Source: CAWVWD01 sp045106825
Lineage (GTDB): Bacteria; Bacteroidota; Bacteroidia; Chitinophagales; Saprospiraceae
Reading direction: 5' to 3'
Length of the DNA: 37,300 nt
NCBI GenBank assembly: GCA_045106825.1
Contig: JBGCFH010000011.1
Coordinates: 1 to 37,300 of the forward strand
Positions within the stretch are counted from its first letter, which is position 1; each line of letters opens with the position of its first letter. The notes under the pieces were generated by a model. That model was given only the letters and a program-made list of their open reading frames with translations, had not been told where the DNA came from and ran no database searches. Of the stretch, positions 16,067 to 24,325 are shown piece after piece. Position numbers and translations under genes: made by a program.

Positions 16067-17296
16067 ATGAAAATTTTCCTTGCATCTATTGGTTCGACTG
16101 GTGATATTCAGCCGTTTTTAATTTTAGGTGATTTTTTATCTAAAAAAGGACATCATGTCCGTGTTTCTTCTGCCGAAATGTATACCAAATTAGCGACTAA
16201 TTATGAGGTTGATTATGTGCCTTTTGCGGGTAATTATGCAGCAATAATTGATGATGATAAGATGAAAGAATTGGTTGGTAAAAATCCGTTTACGATTGGA
16301 AAACAATTGAAAACACATGTTTATCCAATTTTGGAAAATTCATTAGATACGTTTTTAGAAGGTGCGAAATGGGCAGATGTTATTATTTATCATCCAAAAA
16401 CGCTGATTGATACTTTTGGTTATTTGTTTCCAAAAAAATTGATGAAAGCTTATGTTGTTCCTGCATTTACAACGACTTCTGCGTTTCCTTCTCCTCTACT
16501 CTACTTTTTGCCTTTTCCAAAATTTCTAAATAAATGGACCTATAAAATCACAAATGCGTTAATCAATACGGTCAAAACGCCTGTCAACAACTTCAAACAA
16601 AAACATAAACTTAAAAAAACGTCGGGTTTAATGAAAACGCCAATGATTTATGGAATCAGTGAAGCGTTTTTAAATCGTCCAAACGATTATCCTAATGACC
16701 ATTATTTTACTGGTTTTTGGTTCGATACAAATCGTTCATTTGGGAACTTGTCGGAAGCCGTTTCTACATTTTGCGAAAGCAATAAAAAAACAGTTGTGAT
16801 TACGTTTGGAAGTATGCCTTATCAATCTAAATACAATATAAATGAGTTTGTAAAAGCGATTCGTCAAATGGTCGATGTACGTGTTTTGATTGTTCGAGGT
16901 TGGGGATTGAAAGATACCGCAATTCAAAATTCGGATGATGTCATGGCTGTCGATAAAGCACCTTATGGCGAGTTGTTCGAGAAAGTTGATGCAATTGTAC
17001 ATCATGGCGGAGCTGGAACAACGGCTTTGGTCTTGAAATCTGGTAAGCCTCAAATGATTTGTCCCGTTTTACATCCTGTTGGCGATCAATATTTTTGGGG
17101 AAAGCAAACGGTTGAAAAAGAAGTTGGAATTGAGCCGATTCCATTGAAGCAATTAAAACCCGAGCAATTAGCAAAAAGCGTCAAAGTATTGGTAACAAAG
17201 GATTTTAATGATAATTTAGCGGTTATTAAAAATAAAATCATGTATGAAAATGCTTTGGAAAAGGTAAATGATATTATTGAAAAGCATTTTAAATAA
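16067..17296 (+). CDS. GT1-family (UGT-like) glycosyltransferase
   Basis: A 409-residue glycosyltransferase with the two-domain GT-B build. The N-terminal acceptor domain opens with IFLASIGSTGDIQPFLILGD, typical of sterol and macrolide glycosyltransferases. The C-terminal donor domain has TFGSMPYQ (about 250) and the nucleotide-sugar signature from about 305: VDAIVHHGGAGTTALVLKSG followed by HPVGDQYFWG. It has no signal or membrane segment. Known relatives transfer sugar from UDP- or dTDP-sugars onto lipids or natural products; the acceptor here is unknown. The next gene, a lipoprotein, begins 20 bases after its stop and may be co-transcribed, though no functional link is evident. Confidence 0.9.
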   Translation: MKIFLASIGSTGDIQPFLILGDFLSKKGHHVRVSSAEMYTKLATNYEVDYVPFAGNYAAIIDDDKMKELVGKNPFTIGKQLKTHVYPILENSLDTFLEGAKWADVIIYHPKTLIDTFGYLFPKKLMKAYVVPAFTTTSAFPSPLLYFLPFPKFLNKWTYKITNALINTVKTPVNNFKQKHKLKKTSGLMKTPMIYGISEAFLNRPNDYPNDHYFTGFWFDTNRSFGNLSEAVSTFCESNKKTVVITFGSMPYQSKYNINEFVKAIRQMVDVRVLIVRGWGLKDTAIQNSDDVMAVDKAPYGELFEKVDAIVHHGGAGTTALVLKSGKPQMICPVLHPVGDQYFWGKQTVEKEVGIEPIPLKQLKPEQLAKSVKVLVTKDFNDNLAVIKNKIMYENALEKVNDIIEKHFK

Positions 17297-17316
17297 ATTA
17301 CTAACGAATTAAAATT

Positions 17317-18081
17317 ATGAAATATTTATTATTGACACTTTCATTTTTCATGCTTATAAGTTGTCAAAGTGAAACAGAAACGGAAACAGAACAACAAATT
17401 GAAGAAATTCAAGAAATAGAACTCATTGATAGTCATTCTGAAAATAATATAGCTGAATTAAAAAATCTTTATACAGTAAATGCTGTCAAAGTAGATAAAA
17501 CAGGAAAAGTGTTTCATAATCAAGGTGAAATAATTGAATATTATCAAAAAAATGATTTTTCAAACAGTGCTGTTGAAGTTATAAAATCAGTTGCTGCTGG
17601 TCAAGAGCATCATTTTGAGTATGAGATTAGTCAATTTGAAAATGCTAATGGGCAACTATTTAAACAGTTGATAATCTGGGATTTGGATAAAAAACCTAAG
17701 AAACGAACGTTTGAATTTGTTGCGGAAGCAAATAATACGGAAAATGATAAGACAATAATTGATGAGCGTAGAAATGAATGGATTCACTTATGTAATCAAC
17801 ACAATGCACAAAATTTACTTGAAGAGATATATACAGAAAATACGATTTATTACAATCACAAACCAGTAATTGTTGGTCATGAGGATTTAGCGGTTGAATA
17901 TAAATATATGAATAATGAACAATATGAATTATTCCTTAAACCAATAATTGTGGAAATGGTACAAAATGATTTGGTGTACGAAATCGGTCAATGTAGCGGT
18001 ACTTATGGCGGGAAATATATTTTGATTTGGCAAAAAGGTAAAGATAATGTTTGGCGTGTTTTGGTGGATTCTAATATTTGA
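17317..18081 (+). CDS. Lipoprotein with NTF2-like (SnoaL/DUF4440-type) domains
   Basis: A 254-residue protein with a lipoprotein signal: a hydrophobic stretch and the lipobox LISC, with the lipidated cysteine near residue 16, then an acidic linker rich in Glu and Thr. The second half (RRNEWIHLCNQHNAQNLLEEIY through DNVWRVLVDSN) has the pattern of a small NTF2/ketosteroid-isomerase-like domain, with an early Tyr-Thr-Glu-Asn and a final tryptophan-containing strand. The first half (LKNLYTVNAV ... GEIIEYYQ) may be a weaker copy. Such domains bind small ligands or act as scaffolds; no function can be assigned. It follows the glycosyltransferase gene closely. Confidence 0.72.
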   Translation: MKYLLLTLSFFMLISCQSETETETEQQIEEIQEIELIDSHSENNIAELKNLYTVNAVKVDKTGKVFHNQGEIIEYYQKNDFSNSAVEVIKSVAAGQEHHFEYEISQFENANGQLFKQLIIWDLDKKPKKRTFEFVAEANNTENDKTIIDERRNEWIHLCNQHNAQNLLEEIYTENTIYYNHKPVIVGHEDLAVEYKYMNNEQYELFLKPIIVEMVQNDLVYEIGQCSGTYGGKYILIWQKGKDNVWRVLVDSNI

Positions 18082-18147
18082 TATTATTCCGAATGGAACT
18101 CTTTGATGCTAATATTGTTGAACAGTTTTTATAAGAAAATATTAACC

Positions 18148-18786
18148 ATGAAAATCCAAACAACAAATTATCAAAATTATCTCCAACAAATTCCTGAAAA
18201 AGGTAGACATATTTTAGCTCAACAAACCGATAATAAGATTTTGGTTTATCAAGCTTTTAATCCAAATATTGCTCGCTATGCTATTGATAATCAACGATTT
18301 GGCGGCAATCATTATAGTTTTAATCGAATGACTTGGATTAAGCCAAATTTCCTTTGGATGATGTATCGTTGTGGTTGGGCTGAGAAACACAATCAAGAAT
18401 GTGTTTTAGGGATTTGGATAACAAAATCGGGTTTTGAAACCATTCTAAAAGAAGCGGCTTATAGTTCTTATCAAGCGGATATTTATCAAACTACGGAAAA
18501 TTGGAAAACAGATTTAGCAAACAAATCGGTTCGATTACAATGGGATCCAGACCATGATATTTACGGTGCAAAACAGGAACGAAGAGCAATTCAATTAGGA
18601 ATGAAAGGCGATATTTTGAAGCAATTTAATGACCAAATGATTTGTAAAATTGTCGATATGACGAGTTTTGTGAAAAACCAAAAACTATTAATTGATACTC
18701 ATCAATTAAAACAACTTAAAGTACCGAACGAAAATATTTTTAAGCCGTCAGATAAAAATTTGAATGATTTTTTGAAATTGGATTAA
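18148..18786 (+). CDS. DUF4291 family protein
   Basis: A 212-residue cytoplasmic protein of the DUF4291 family. Its signature blocks are present: VYQAFNPNIARYAIDNQRFG, YSFNRMTWIKPNFLWMMYR and SVRLQWDPDHDIYGAKQERR, followed by AIQLGMKGDIL. The frame is open from 18103, but that start gives a poor leader, whereas the ATG at 18148 (MKIQTTNYQ) fits the family N-terminus. The family is widespread in bacteria and some fungi, and I know of no established biochemical function for it. It is the third gene in a plus-strand row behind the lipoprotein. Confidence 0.88.
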   Translation: MKIQTTNYQNYLQQIPEKGRHILAQQTDNKILVYQAFNPNIARYAIDNQRFGGNHYSFNRMTWIKPNFLWMMYRCGWAEKHNQECVLGIWITKSGFETILKEAAYSSYQADIYQTTENWKTDLANKSVRLQWDPDHDIYGAKQERRAIQLGMKGDILKQFNDQMICKIVDMTSFVKNQKLLIDTHQLKQLKVPNENIFKPSDKNLNDFLKLD

Positions 18787-18995
18787 TTAATTCTGATTGT
18801 TAATGTTATACTGTTTTGACGAATTTATGTGAAACCTTGTTAATAAACAATTCAACAATGTAATAGCTATCATCAAAAAATTACGTTACTGTTTATTAAT
18901 TCCTATCTAATAAATAATTCTATATATCGAATTTTTATAGTTTTCGAATCATAGTTTTTCAAATTTGCTTATCAAATAACATTAATCAACAAAAA

Positions 18996-19952
18996 ATGAA
19001 AGCAATAATTCGAGAAACGTACTGTGATTTTAGTGATATTCAAATCAAGGAAATACAGAAACCAACGCCTAAATCTGATGAAATTTTAGTTAAAATTCGT
19101 GCTTCAACCATCAATAGAACAGATTGTGCAGTCGTGAATGGGAAACCTTTTATATTTCGTTTTTTTGTTGGTTTTCCTAAGCCTCGAAAAATTATTTTAG
19201 GTACAGATTTTAGCGGAGAAATTGTTAAAGTAGGAAATAATATTTCTAAATTTAAAATTGGTGATAAAGTATTTGGTTTCCATGATGAAGGTATTGGTTC
19301 ACAAGCTGAATATGCACTATTTAAAGAAAATCAAGCCATCGAAATTATGCCTTCAAATGTAACGTTTGAACAAGCCGTTGCAAGTTTGGAAGGTGGACAT
19401 TATGCCATTAATTTTTTGAATAAAGTGGACATAAATGCAAAGCATAAAGTTGTAGTGAATGGTGCGACTGGCGGAATCGGTTCTGTTTTGTTACAAATAC
19501 TAAAGCATTACGGTTGTTATGTTACAGCCGTTTGTAATACTAAAAATATTGATTTGATAAAATCTCTTGGGGCTGATAAAATCTATGATTACGAAAAGGA
19601 AGATTTTACAAAAGACACCGAAAGGTATGATTATGTTTTTGATGCTGTTGGGAAAAGTACATTCAAAAAATGTAAACCTTTATTAAAGAAAAAAGGTATA
19701 TATATTTCGTCAGAGTTAGGCGATGGAATTGAGAATTTATATTTGCCATTAACGACAAAATTTTCTAATAAAAAGGTTATTTTTCCAATACCAACGAATA
19801 TTCACGAAAGCATTCGGATTATCAAAGATCTCTTAGAAAAAGAAGCATTGAAACCTGTAATTGATAAAATCATTTCACCTGATGAAGTTGTCGAAACTTA
19901 TAAATATGTGAATAGCGGACAAAAAACGGGAAGTGTTGTGATTCGGTTTTGA
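18996..19952 (+). CDS. NAD(P)-dependent MDR-superfamily oxidoreductase, quinone-oxidoreductase-like
   Basis: A 318-residue medium-chain dehydrogenase/reductase. The N-terminal GroES-like domain has RASTINRTDCAVVNG and GTDFSGEIVKVGNNISKFK followed by GDKVFGF. The Rossmann domain shows the cofactor-binding NGATGGIGSVLLQ at residues 155-167. The structural zinc cysteines of alcohol dehydrogenases are absent, so it belongs with the zinc-free quinone oxidoreductase/enoyl reductase branch. It would reduce a small carbonyl or quinone with NAD(P)H, but the exact substrate cannot be read. It is a single gene, separated by more than 200 bases on both sides. Confidence 0.9.
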   Translation: MKAIIRETYCDFSDIQIKEIQKPTPKSDEILVKIRASTINRTDCAVVNGKPFIFRFFVGFPKPRKIILGTDFSGEIVKVGNNISKFKIGDKVFGFHDEGIGSQAEYALFKENQAIEIMPSNVTFEQAVASLEGGHYAINFLNKVDINAKHKVVVNGATGGIGSVLLQILKHYGCYVTAVCNTKNIDLIKSLGADKIYDYEKEDFTKDTERYDYVFDAVGKSTFKKCKPLLKKKGIYISSELGDGIENLYLPLTTKFSNKKVIFPIPTNIHESIRIIKDLLEKEALKPVIDKIISPDEVVETYKYVNSGQKTGSVVIRF

Positions 19953-20191
19953 ACATACTAACTTAGTTTCTAAGTTCTGAAATCTTGTCCCGAATCCTCG
20001 GAAGCAAACGTCTCAATTTTGAAATTCGTTGTTTCTGGTTACGAGTTACGAGGTTTTTAAAAAATAAATGATGAATAATTAATTGCCTAAAGTGTAATTT
20101 TTTTTGAAATAACGATTAGGAATTATTTCAATAAAATTGTATTTTAGGAATTCCATTTTAAATTTATTTTTTATCCATAAAATTAAAAACC

Positions 20192-20662
20192 ATGAAAAAA
20201 GTATTTTTCTTACTAACTGTATCAATCATGTTTAGTTCTTATTACTTTACACATAATGAACTCAAAATCTATGATTTGACTATCAATACTTCTACTAAAC
20301 GCTTAACTATTGAAACTACGAAAGACATAGAAAATTATGCTTTTCAAAAATTGAAATTAACCAAATCTGCTAAGATTTCATCGGTTGAAATCATTCCTGC
20401 TAAAGATTCAAAAGGTGATTATTATTTAGTTCGAGGTAATTATTCTGAAAATGGCAAAGTAATTAATTTTGGAATTCCTTTAGATATTAATCAAAATTCA
20501 ATCAATGAATTAAATGAAAATGGTTGTATCATGCGTTGTGAAATTACTAAATCAAATTACACAGGAAAATGTGAGCATATTATTTATGAAAGATGTAAAA
20601 AGCATACTTGTATTTGTGATCAACCTGATGTTTGTGCGACAGTAATTGAGTTTTTAGAATAA
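20192..20662 (+). CDS. Exported protein with a cysteine-rich C-terminus, unknown function
   Basis: A 156-residue protein with a hydrophobic signal segment at residues 4-18. The middle is a short beta-rich region (KISSVEIIPAKDSKGDYYLV, then RGNYSENGKVINFGIPLD). The last 45 residues contain seven cysteines: GCIMRC, KCEH, RCKK, HTCIC and DVCA. An odd number in an exported domain suggests three disulfides plus one free cysteine, or metal binding. I do not recognise the family. It is convergent with the VOC gene, and the two share a hairpin terminator. Confidence 0.7.
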   Translation: MKKVFFLLTVSIMFSSYYFTHNELKIYDLTINTSTKRLTIETTKDIENYAFQKLKLTKSAKISSVEIIPAKDSKGDYYLVRGNYSENGKVINFGIPLDINQNSINELNENGCIMRCEITKSNYTGKCEHIIYERCKKHTCICDQPDVCATVIEFLE

Positions 20663-20676
20663 TTTATTAATAATAA

Positions 20677-20713
20677 TTAAACCGATAAGATTGAAAAAAT
20701 CTTATCGGTTTAA
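20677..20713. terminator. Bidirectional terminator between convergent genes
   Basis: TTAAACCGATAAGAT pairs perfectly with ATCTTATCGGTTTAA around a seven-base A-rich loop, lying between stops at 20662 and 20716. Confidence 0.88.
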
Positions 20714-20715
20714 AA

Positions 20716-21078
20716 TTACGATTTCATCTCCACAAACAAGATAGAATTTCCATCAGGATCATAAATACCAACACTTTTAGAATTTTCATCTTCTACAATT
20801 TCGCCCATCATTTTACCTCCAAATTCGATAGCAACATCAATTACTTTTTTGAGATCTTCGACAATAATATCCATTTGATGTCGATTTTGATTTGCATTGA
20901 TTCTTGCTAAATCTGCTGGGCAAAACAACAAATCTAAACCACTCCAAACCGTTGAATACAAACGATTTTCATTCATTTTTCTTTCAATAAATGTCATATC
21001 AAAAACGTGCATATAAAAATCTAACATCGCTTCCATATTTGTAATTGCTATTGTTAAGCCTTGGATTTGGTAATTCAT
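20716..21078 (-). CDS. VOC (glyoxalase/bleomycin-resistance) family protein
   Basis: About 120 residues with the vicinal-oxygen-chelate fold pattern: an initial strand (GLTIAITNMEAMLDFYMHVF), a central WSGLDLLF strand, HQMDIIVEDLKKVID, and the closing GIYDPDGNSILFVE that carries the usual glutamate metal ligand. The frame extends to 21123, but the ATG at 21078 (MNYQIQGL) matches family starts and sits just past the upstream gene stop at 21080, a one-base gap that suggests translational coupling with the pentapeptide-repeat gene. VOC proteins include resistance proteins and lyases; the specific activity is unknown. Confidence 0.88.
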   Translation of the reverse strand: MNYQIQGLTIAITNMEAMLDFYMHVFDMTFIERKMNENRLYSTVWSGLDLLFCPADLARINANQNRHQMDIIVEDLKKVIDVAIEFGGKMMGEIVEDENSKSVGIYDPDGNSILFVEMKS

Positions 21079-21079
21079 T

Positions 21080-21634
21080 TTATTCGATTTTAATATCAAA
21101 ATGCTGCAATAAACCAATGACATTTGTCTTTGAGAATTTTGCTTTTTTTATACGATTTAGTGTTGGATGAATTTCAAAATTATAAGCTGTTCTGAAATCT
21201 GCTTTTTCTAAATTTGTATTATCAAATATAGATAATTTTAAGTCACAATTCTCAAAATTAGTTTTCAAAAAATTAGCTTTTGTAAAATCTACTTCATGTA
21301 ATTGACAATTTTTGAATGTTGTATTTGGTAATTTCAATTCGTAAAAAGACACATAATCCATGATGCAATCCAGAAATTCAAAGGCTAATAATATTTTTTG
21401 ACAAGTATCAAACCGCAAACCCATGAGTTTACATCCATTAAAAGTTACTGTTTTAAAAGCAGTCAAATCTATGTTTGCATTGCTCAAATCACAGTTTTCA
21501 AACGTACATTCTATAAAGATAATTTTAGATAAATCACTATTTACAAATTGACAATTTACGAAAGTACAATAATCATATTTCGCTTTTACCAATAATTTTT
21601 CATGTTCAAATTGTTGATTTTCAAAAGTTTGCAT
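21080..21634 (-). CDS. Pentapeptide-repeat protein, Qnr/MfpA-like build
   Basis: A 184-residue protein made mostly of pentapeptide repeats of the A(D/N)LxF type, for example CTFVNCQFVNSDLSKIIF, ECTFENCDLSNANID and NFENCDLKLSIFDNTNLEKA. These build a square right-handed helix. The tail (FEIHPTLNRIKKAKFSKTNV and LLQHFDIKIE) resembles the C-terminal part of the Qnr-like branch, in which some members protect DNA gyrase from quinolones. It is shorter than typical Qnr proteins (about 215 residues). Resistance activity should not be assumed. It is coupled to the VOC gene downstream. Confidence 0.88.
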   Translation of the reverse strand: MQTFENQQFEHEKLLVKAKYDYCTFVNCQFVNSDLSKIIFIECTFENCDLSNANIDLTAFKTVTFNGCKLMGLRFDTCQKILLAFEFLDCIMDYVSFYELKLPNTTFKNCQLHEVDFTKANFLKTNFENCDLKLSIFDNTNLEKADFRTAYNFEIHPTLNRIKKAKFSKTNVIGLLQHFDIKIE

Positions 21635-21830
21635 TTTGTTTTTTAATTTTCTAAAGAATGTTAATTAATGTAGTTATGCTAAGAATAGTATACCAAAATA
21701 AAACAGGTTTCAAGCGAAAATGCTCAAAACCTACTTAACTTTTTCAAGAAAATCATTTATTACTTCCTCAACTAAAACCAAAAAAGCCATCATAAATCAT
21801 TGATTTACAACAGCTTTTAAATTTTAATGG

Positions 21831-21903
21831 TGCTCACGAAAGGACTCGAACCTTCAACCTTCACATCCGGAGTGTGACGCTCTATCCATTGAGCTACGCA
21901 AGC
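21831..21903 (-). tRNA. tRNA-Arg (anticodon CCG)
   Basis: The minus strand folds as a 73-base tRNA: acceptor GCTTGCG with CGTGAGC, D arm GCTC...GAGC, anticodon stem TCACA/TGTGA with loop CTCCGGA (anticodon CCG), and T arm with GTTCGAGTC. The CCA end is not encoded. Confidence 0.95.
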
Positions 21904-22187
21904 ATTTTTTTGAATATAAAGTTTGTGAAGTATAAAGTATTAGAGATTTCTGTTTACTTCAGAAACTGGATACAAAAGTACCAAAAAACGCTTATAAAAC
22001 AGTAATCTGTTTTAAAAAGTTCGTTTAGGATTGATGAATAAATAAATGTACGTTCTCTCGGTAGATTATTTTTTTCTTAGTTTTTACTTCAAAAGTGGGC
22101 GTTTATCGGGATAAATAACCAAATTTGAAGTGGAAAATAAGGGAAAAAGAAGCAGCGAAGAATGTATATTTATTTGTTTGTCAATCC

Positions 22188-22676
22188 TTATTGATTTGCG
22201 GAAGCATTAAATTGTGTAATAAGGTCATTAAAAAAAGTAATCCCTGAAGCACCGACTTTGTTCGCATATTGAGGTTTGCCTTCTGCGTCTGAAAAAACAT
22301 AATATGCACAACCGTTTCCATAGTGAATTTCTGCTTCTAATAACTTTTCGGGCATTTTGTAAAAGATTGCTTTACAAAAAGATGTTGCACAATTTATCTC
22401 AGGTTGTTGCACATTTGAGATTTGTCGAATAGTATTTTGAACACTCGTTTTCTCACTAAAATTAATAGATTTTCCATAAGCATGAAATACCAAATCAATA
22501 TAATCTGCATCGTTCATCAACGCATCAATATTTTCTTGTGGTAATGTTGGCAACATCTGTGAGCTTTGTGGAGTCTCTTTAGGAAGTGTGTGCTGTTCAT
22601 TTTCCTCTGTTGTCGTATTATCGCTGCAACCAAAAGCAACTATTGCGACAATAAAAAAAGATAAAATTACTCTCAT
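22188..22676 (-). CDS. Small lipoprotein of unknown function
   Basis: A 162-residue protein with a lipoprotein signal (hydrophobic residues 3-15, lipobox AFGC, cysteine near 17) and a Thr/Glu-rich linker to about residue 45. The mature domain includes DYIDLVFHAYGKSINFSE and INCATSFCKAIFYKMPEKLL, with two cysteines spaced as CATSFC and a third in GNGCAYYVFSD. No family is recognised beyond Bacteroidota lipoprotein features. It starts 33 bases after the DoxX-like gene and is probably co-transcribed with it. Confidence 0.78.
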   Translation of the reverse strand: MRVILSFFIVAIVAFGCSDNTTTEENEQHTLPKETPQSSQMLPTLPQENIDALMNDADYIDLVFHAYGKSINFSEKTSVQNTIRQISNVQQPEINCATSFCKAIFYKMPEKLLEAEIHYGNGCAYYVFSDAEGKPQYANKVGASGITFFNDLITQFNASANQ

Positions 22677-22709
22677 AATAATCGTCTTGTGTTGATTTGT
22701 AAAAATGCA

Positions 22710-23120
22710 CTAACTCAAAATATAAATCGACATTAATGTCAAAATAAAATATTGTGTCAATGTTACTGCACCTTGATAATCTTTAGCTAAACGTTGTCCA
22801 AAAAATAACATTATAATATTTACAGCAGCTAATTGAGCACCGATTAAACCGATTTCTGTCGTTTCATTCAAAAAAAACATCAATAAACCAGCTAACGAAC
22901 AAACGCCTGCCAAAACCTCAAATAATGTAATCAATGGAAACAATATGCTAATCGTACTCTTCAAAGGACTTTTGGCAAAATGTTCCTTCATATATTGATT
23001 ATTTGCTTGATAATCAAATACTTTGTCAAATCCTGATTGTAAAAATAAAATAGCAAGAAATCCCATACACAATATTTGCATGGAAGTGATTGGTTCTAAT
23101 AAATTTAGTAAAAATATCAT
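22710..23120 (-). CDS. DoxX-like integral membrane protein
   Basis: A 136-residue inner-membrane protein with four predicted membrane segments (about 13-30, 57-75, 78-97 and 115-134). The DoxX/DoxD-like pattern is visible: FLAILFLQSGFDKVFDY in the first helix and its exit, then LITLFEVLAGVCSLAG. Distant relatives are subunits of thiosulfate:quinone oxidoreductase or take part in redox stress, but most Bacteroidota members have no assigned role. A TAGATTTG box lies about 50 bases upstream, and a small lipoprotein gene follows closely. Confidence 0.82.
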   Translation of the reverse strand: MIFLLNLLEPITSMQILCMGFLAILFLQSGFDKVFDYQANNQYMKEHFAKSPLKSTISILFPLITLFEVLAGVCSLAGLLMFFLNETTEIGLIGAQLAAVNIIMLFFGQRLAKDYQGAVTLTQYFILTLMSIYILS

Positions 23121-23167
23121 ATATTATTGTTTTTCGTGATTACGACTTTAATACTTAATTCTCTACT

Positions 23168-23175
23168 CAAATCTA
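23168..23175 (-). promoter_or_regulatory. Candidate -7 element for the DoxX/lipoprotein pair
   Basis: TAGATTTG on the minus strand fits TAnnTTTG. At the -33 distance there is TTC instead of TTG. Confidence 0.45.
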
Positions 23176-23225
23176 CTATTTTCTATCTATTTGAACGAAA
23201 AAAATCATATTTTGATAAAAATTTC

Positions 23226-24128
23226 TCAATCTGAAAGTATCAATTCCATTGCTAATTCGGTGTATTTATTATCGTATTTTTTTAATTGAGTTCCCGATTT
23301 TCTATAATCTCTACGCCAACTTCCTCTCGAATATTGCCAAATATTTTCAGTCGTTTCTACAGGAACTGTTCCAACAGAAGGTTCGTATCGAAGTCCCAAT
23401 TTTTTCTCCTCAGTCTTCCAATCTGTATATTCGTACTCATAACGATTATTCTCAATAATCAACCATTCGACAACAATCATTACACCTGATTTCTGCATTT
23501 TAACTTGATACGATTCTAAGTCAATTGTTGTTATATTTTCACCACTTTTGGGTATTGTATGCAATATATTCTGTTCTAAGATTTCCCAATTATCTGGTGT
23601 TCCTTCTCCAACTTCTAAAATATGAATTAAAATTTGTCTGTTACGTTCGTGTGCATTGACACACAAATCTATTTTCTTTATAAAAGGTGATTCTTCATAT
23701 TCTTCATCATAAGGGAATATTTTACCGATTCGCCAAGGTGATTTACTTGCTCCAAACCAAAAGTCAATACCTTTTTTACGAATCTTTCCTGTTCGTTTTT
23801 CTTTACGAAAATTAGGTGATAAAACAGTTACGGTTTCCAGCTCAATCGCAATAGGCTCTAATGCTATTGCAGTTGATAAATCATTGACTTTCAAGTGTTT
23901 AGTTTCATAACCTAAAGCCGAAAACACTAACGTCAAGGTATCTGATAATTCATCGAATTTAAAAAAGCCATCTTCATTTGTCGTTGTACCGATTTGCTGG
24001 TTTTCTATCCAAATATTGGTATAAATAATCGCTTCATTTGTTTTGGCATCAATGACTTTGCCGTTAATTTGAGCAGTCATTTTAAAAGAAAAAGCGGTAA
24101 ATGTTAATACTATAAATAGGTATTTCAT
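23226..24128 (-). CDS. Exported protein with carboxypeptidase-like regulatory domain
   Basis: A 300-residue protein with a signal peptide ending near TAQ (residue 20). Residues about 21-100 are a CarboxypepD_reg-like beta-sandwich (INGKVIDAKTNEAIIYTNIW, then TTTNEDGFFKFDEL), the module that normally precedes TonB-dependent receptor plugs. Here no barrel follows; the rest (WFGASKSPWRIGKIFPYDEE, then LCVNAHERNRQILIHILEV) is a separate beta-rich domain. Such stand-alone proteins occur in many Bacteroidota. The function is unknown; a cell-envelope location is likely. The gap to the kinase gene upstream contains the kinase terminator, so it is probably transcribed alone. Confidence 0.8.
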   Translation of the reverse strand: MKYLFIVLTFTAFSFKMTAQINGKVIDAKTNEAIIYTNIWIENQQIGTTTNEDGFFKFDELSDTLTLVFSALGYETKHLKVNDLSTAIALEPIAIELETVTVLSPNFRKEKRTGKIRKKGIDFWFGASKSPWRIGKIFPYDEEYEESPFIKKIDLCVNAHERNRQILIHILEVGEGTPDNWEILEQNILHTIPKSGENITTIDLESYQVKMQKSGVMIVVEWLIIENNRYEYEYTDWKTEEKKLGLRYEPSVGTVPVETTENIWQYSRGSWRRDYRKSGTQLKKYDNKYTELAMELILSD

Positions 24129-24158
24129 TGGATTAAATTTAAAAATTAAGCAATAAAA

Positions 24159-24190
24159 AACTGTGTATCGAATAATAACGATACACAGTT
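24159..24190 (-). terminator. Terminator of the histidine kinase gene
   Basis: AACTGTGTATCG pairs perfectly with CGATACACAGTT across an eight-base AT loop; on the minus strand it is followed by a run of T. Confidence 0.88.
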
Positions 24191-24325
24191 CAAATTTATG
24201 ATTTTAATTTATATTTTAATGCAAGTAGATTTGCTTAAATATCTCGATATATATTATAAACATTTGATTTACAATTATTTATAAATTCGGTAAAATCTGT
24301 AAATTCGGTCGAAGTACTTATAATT

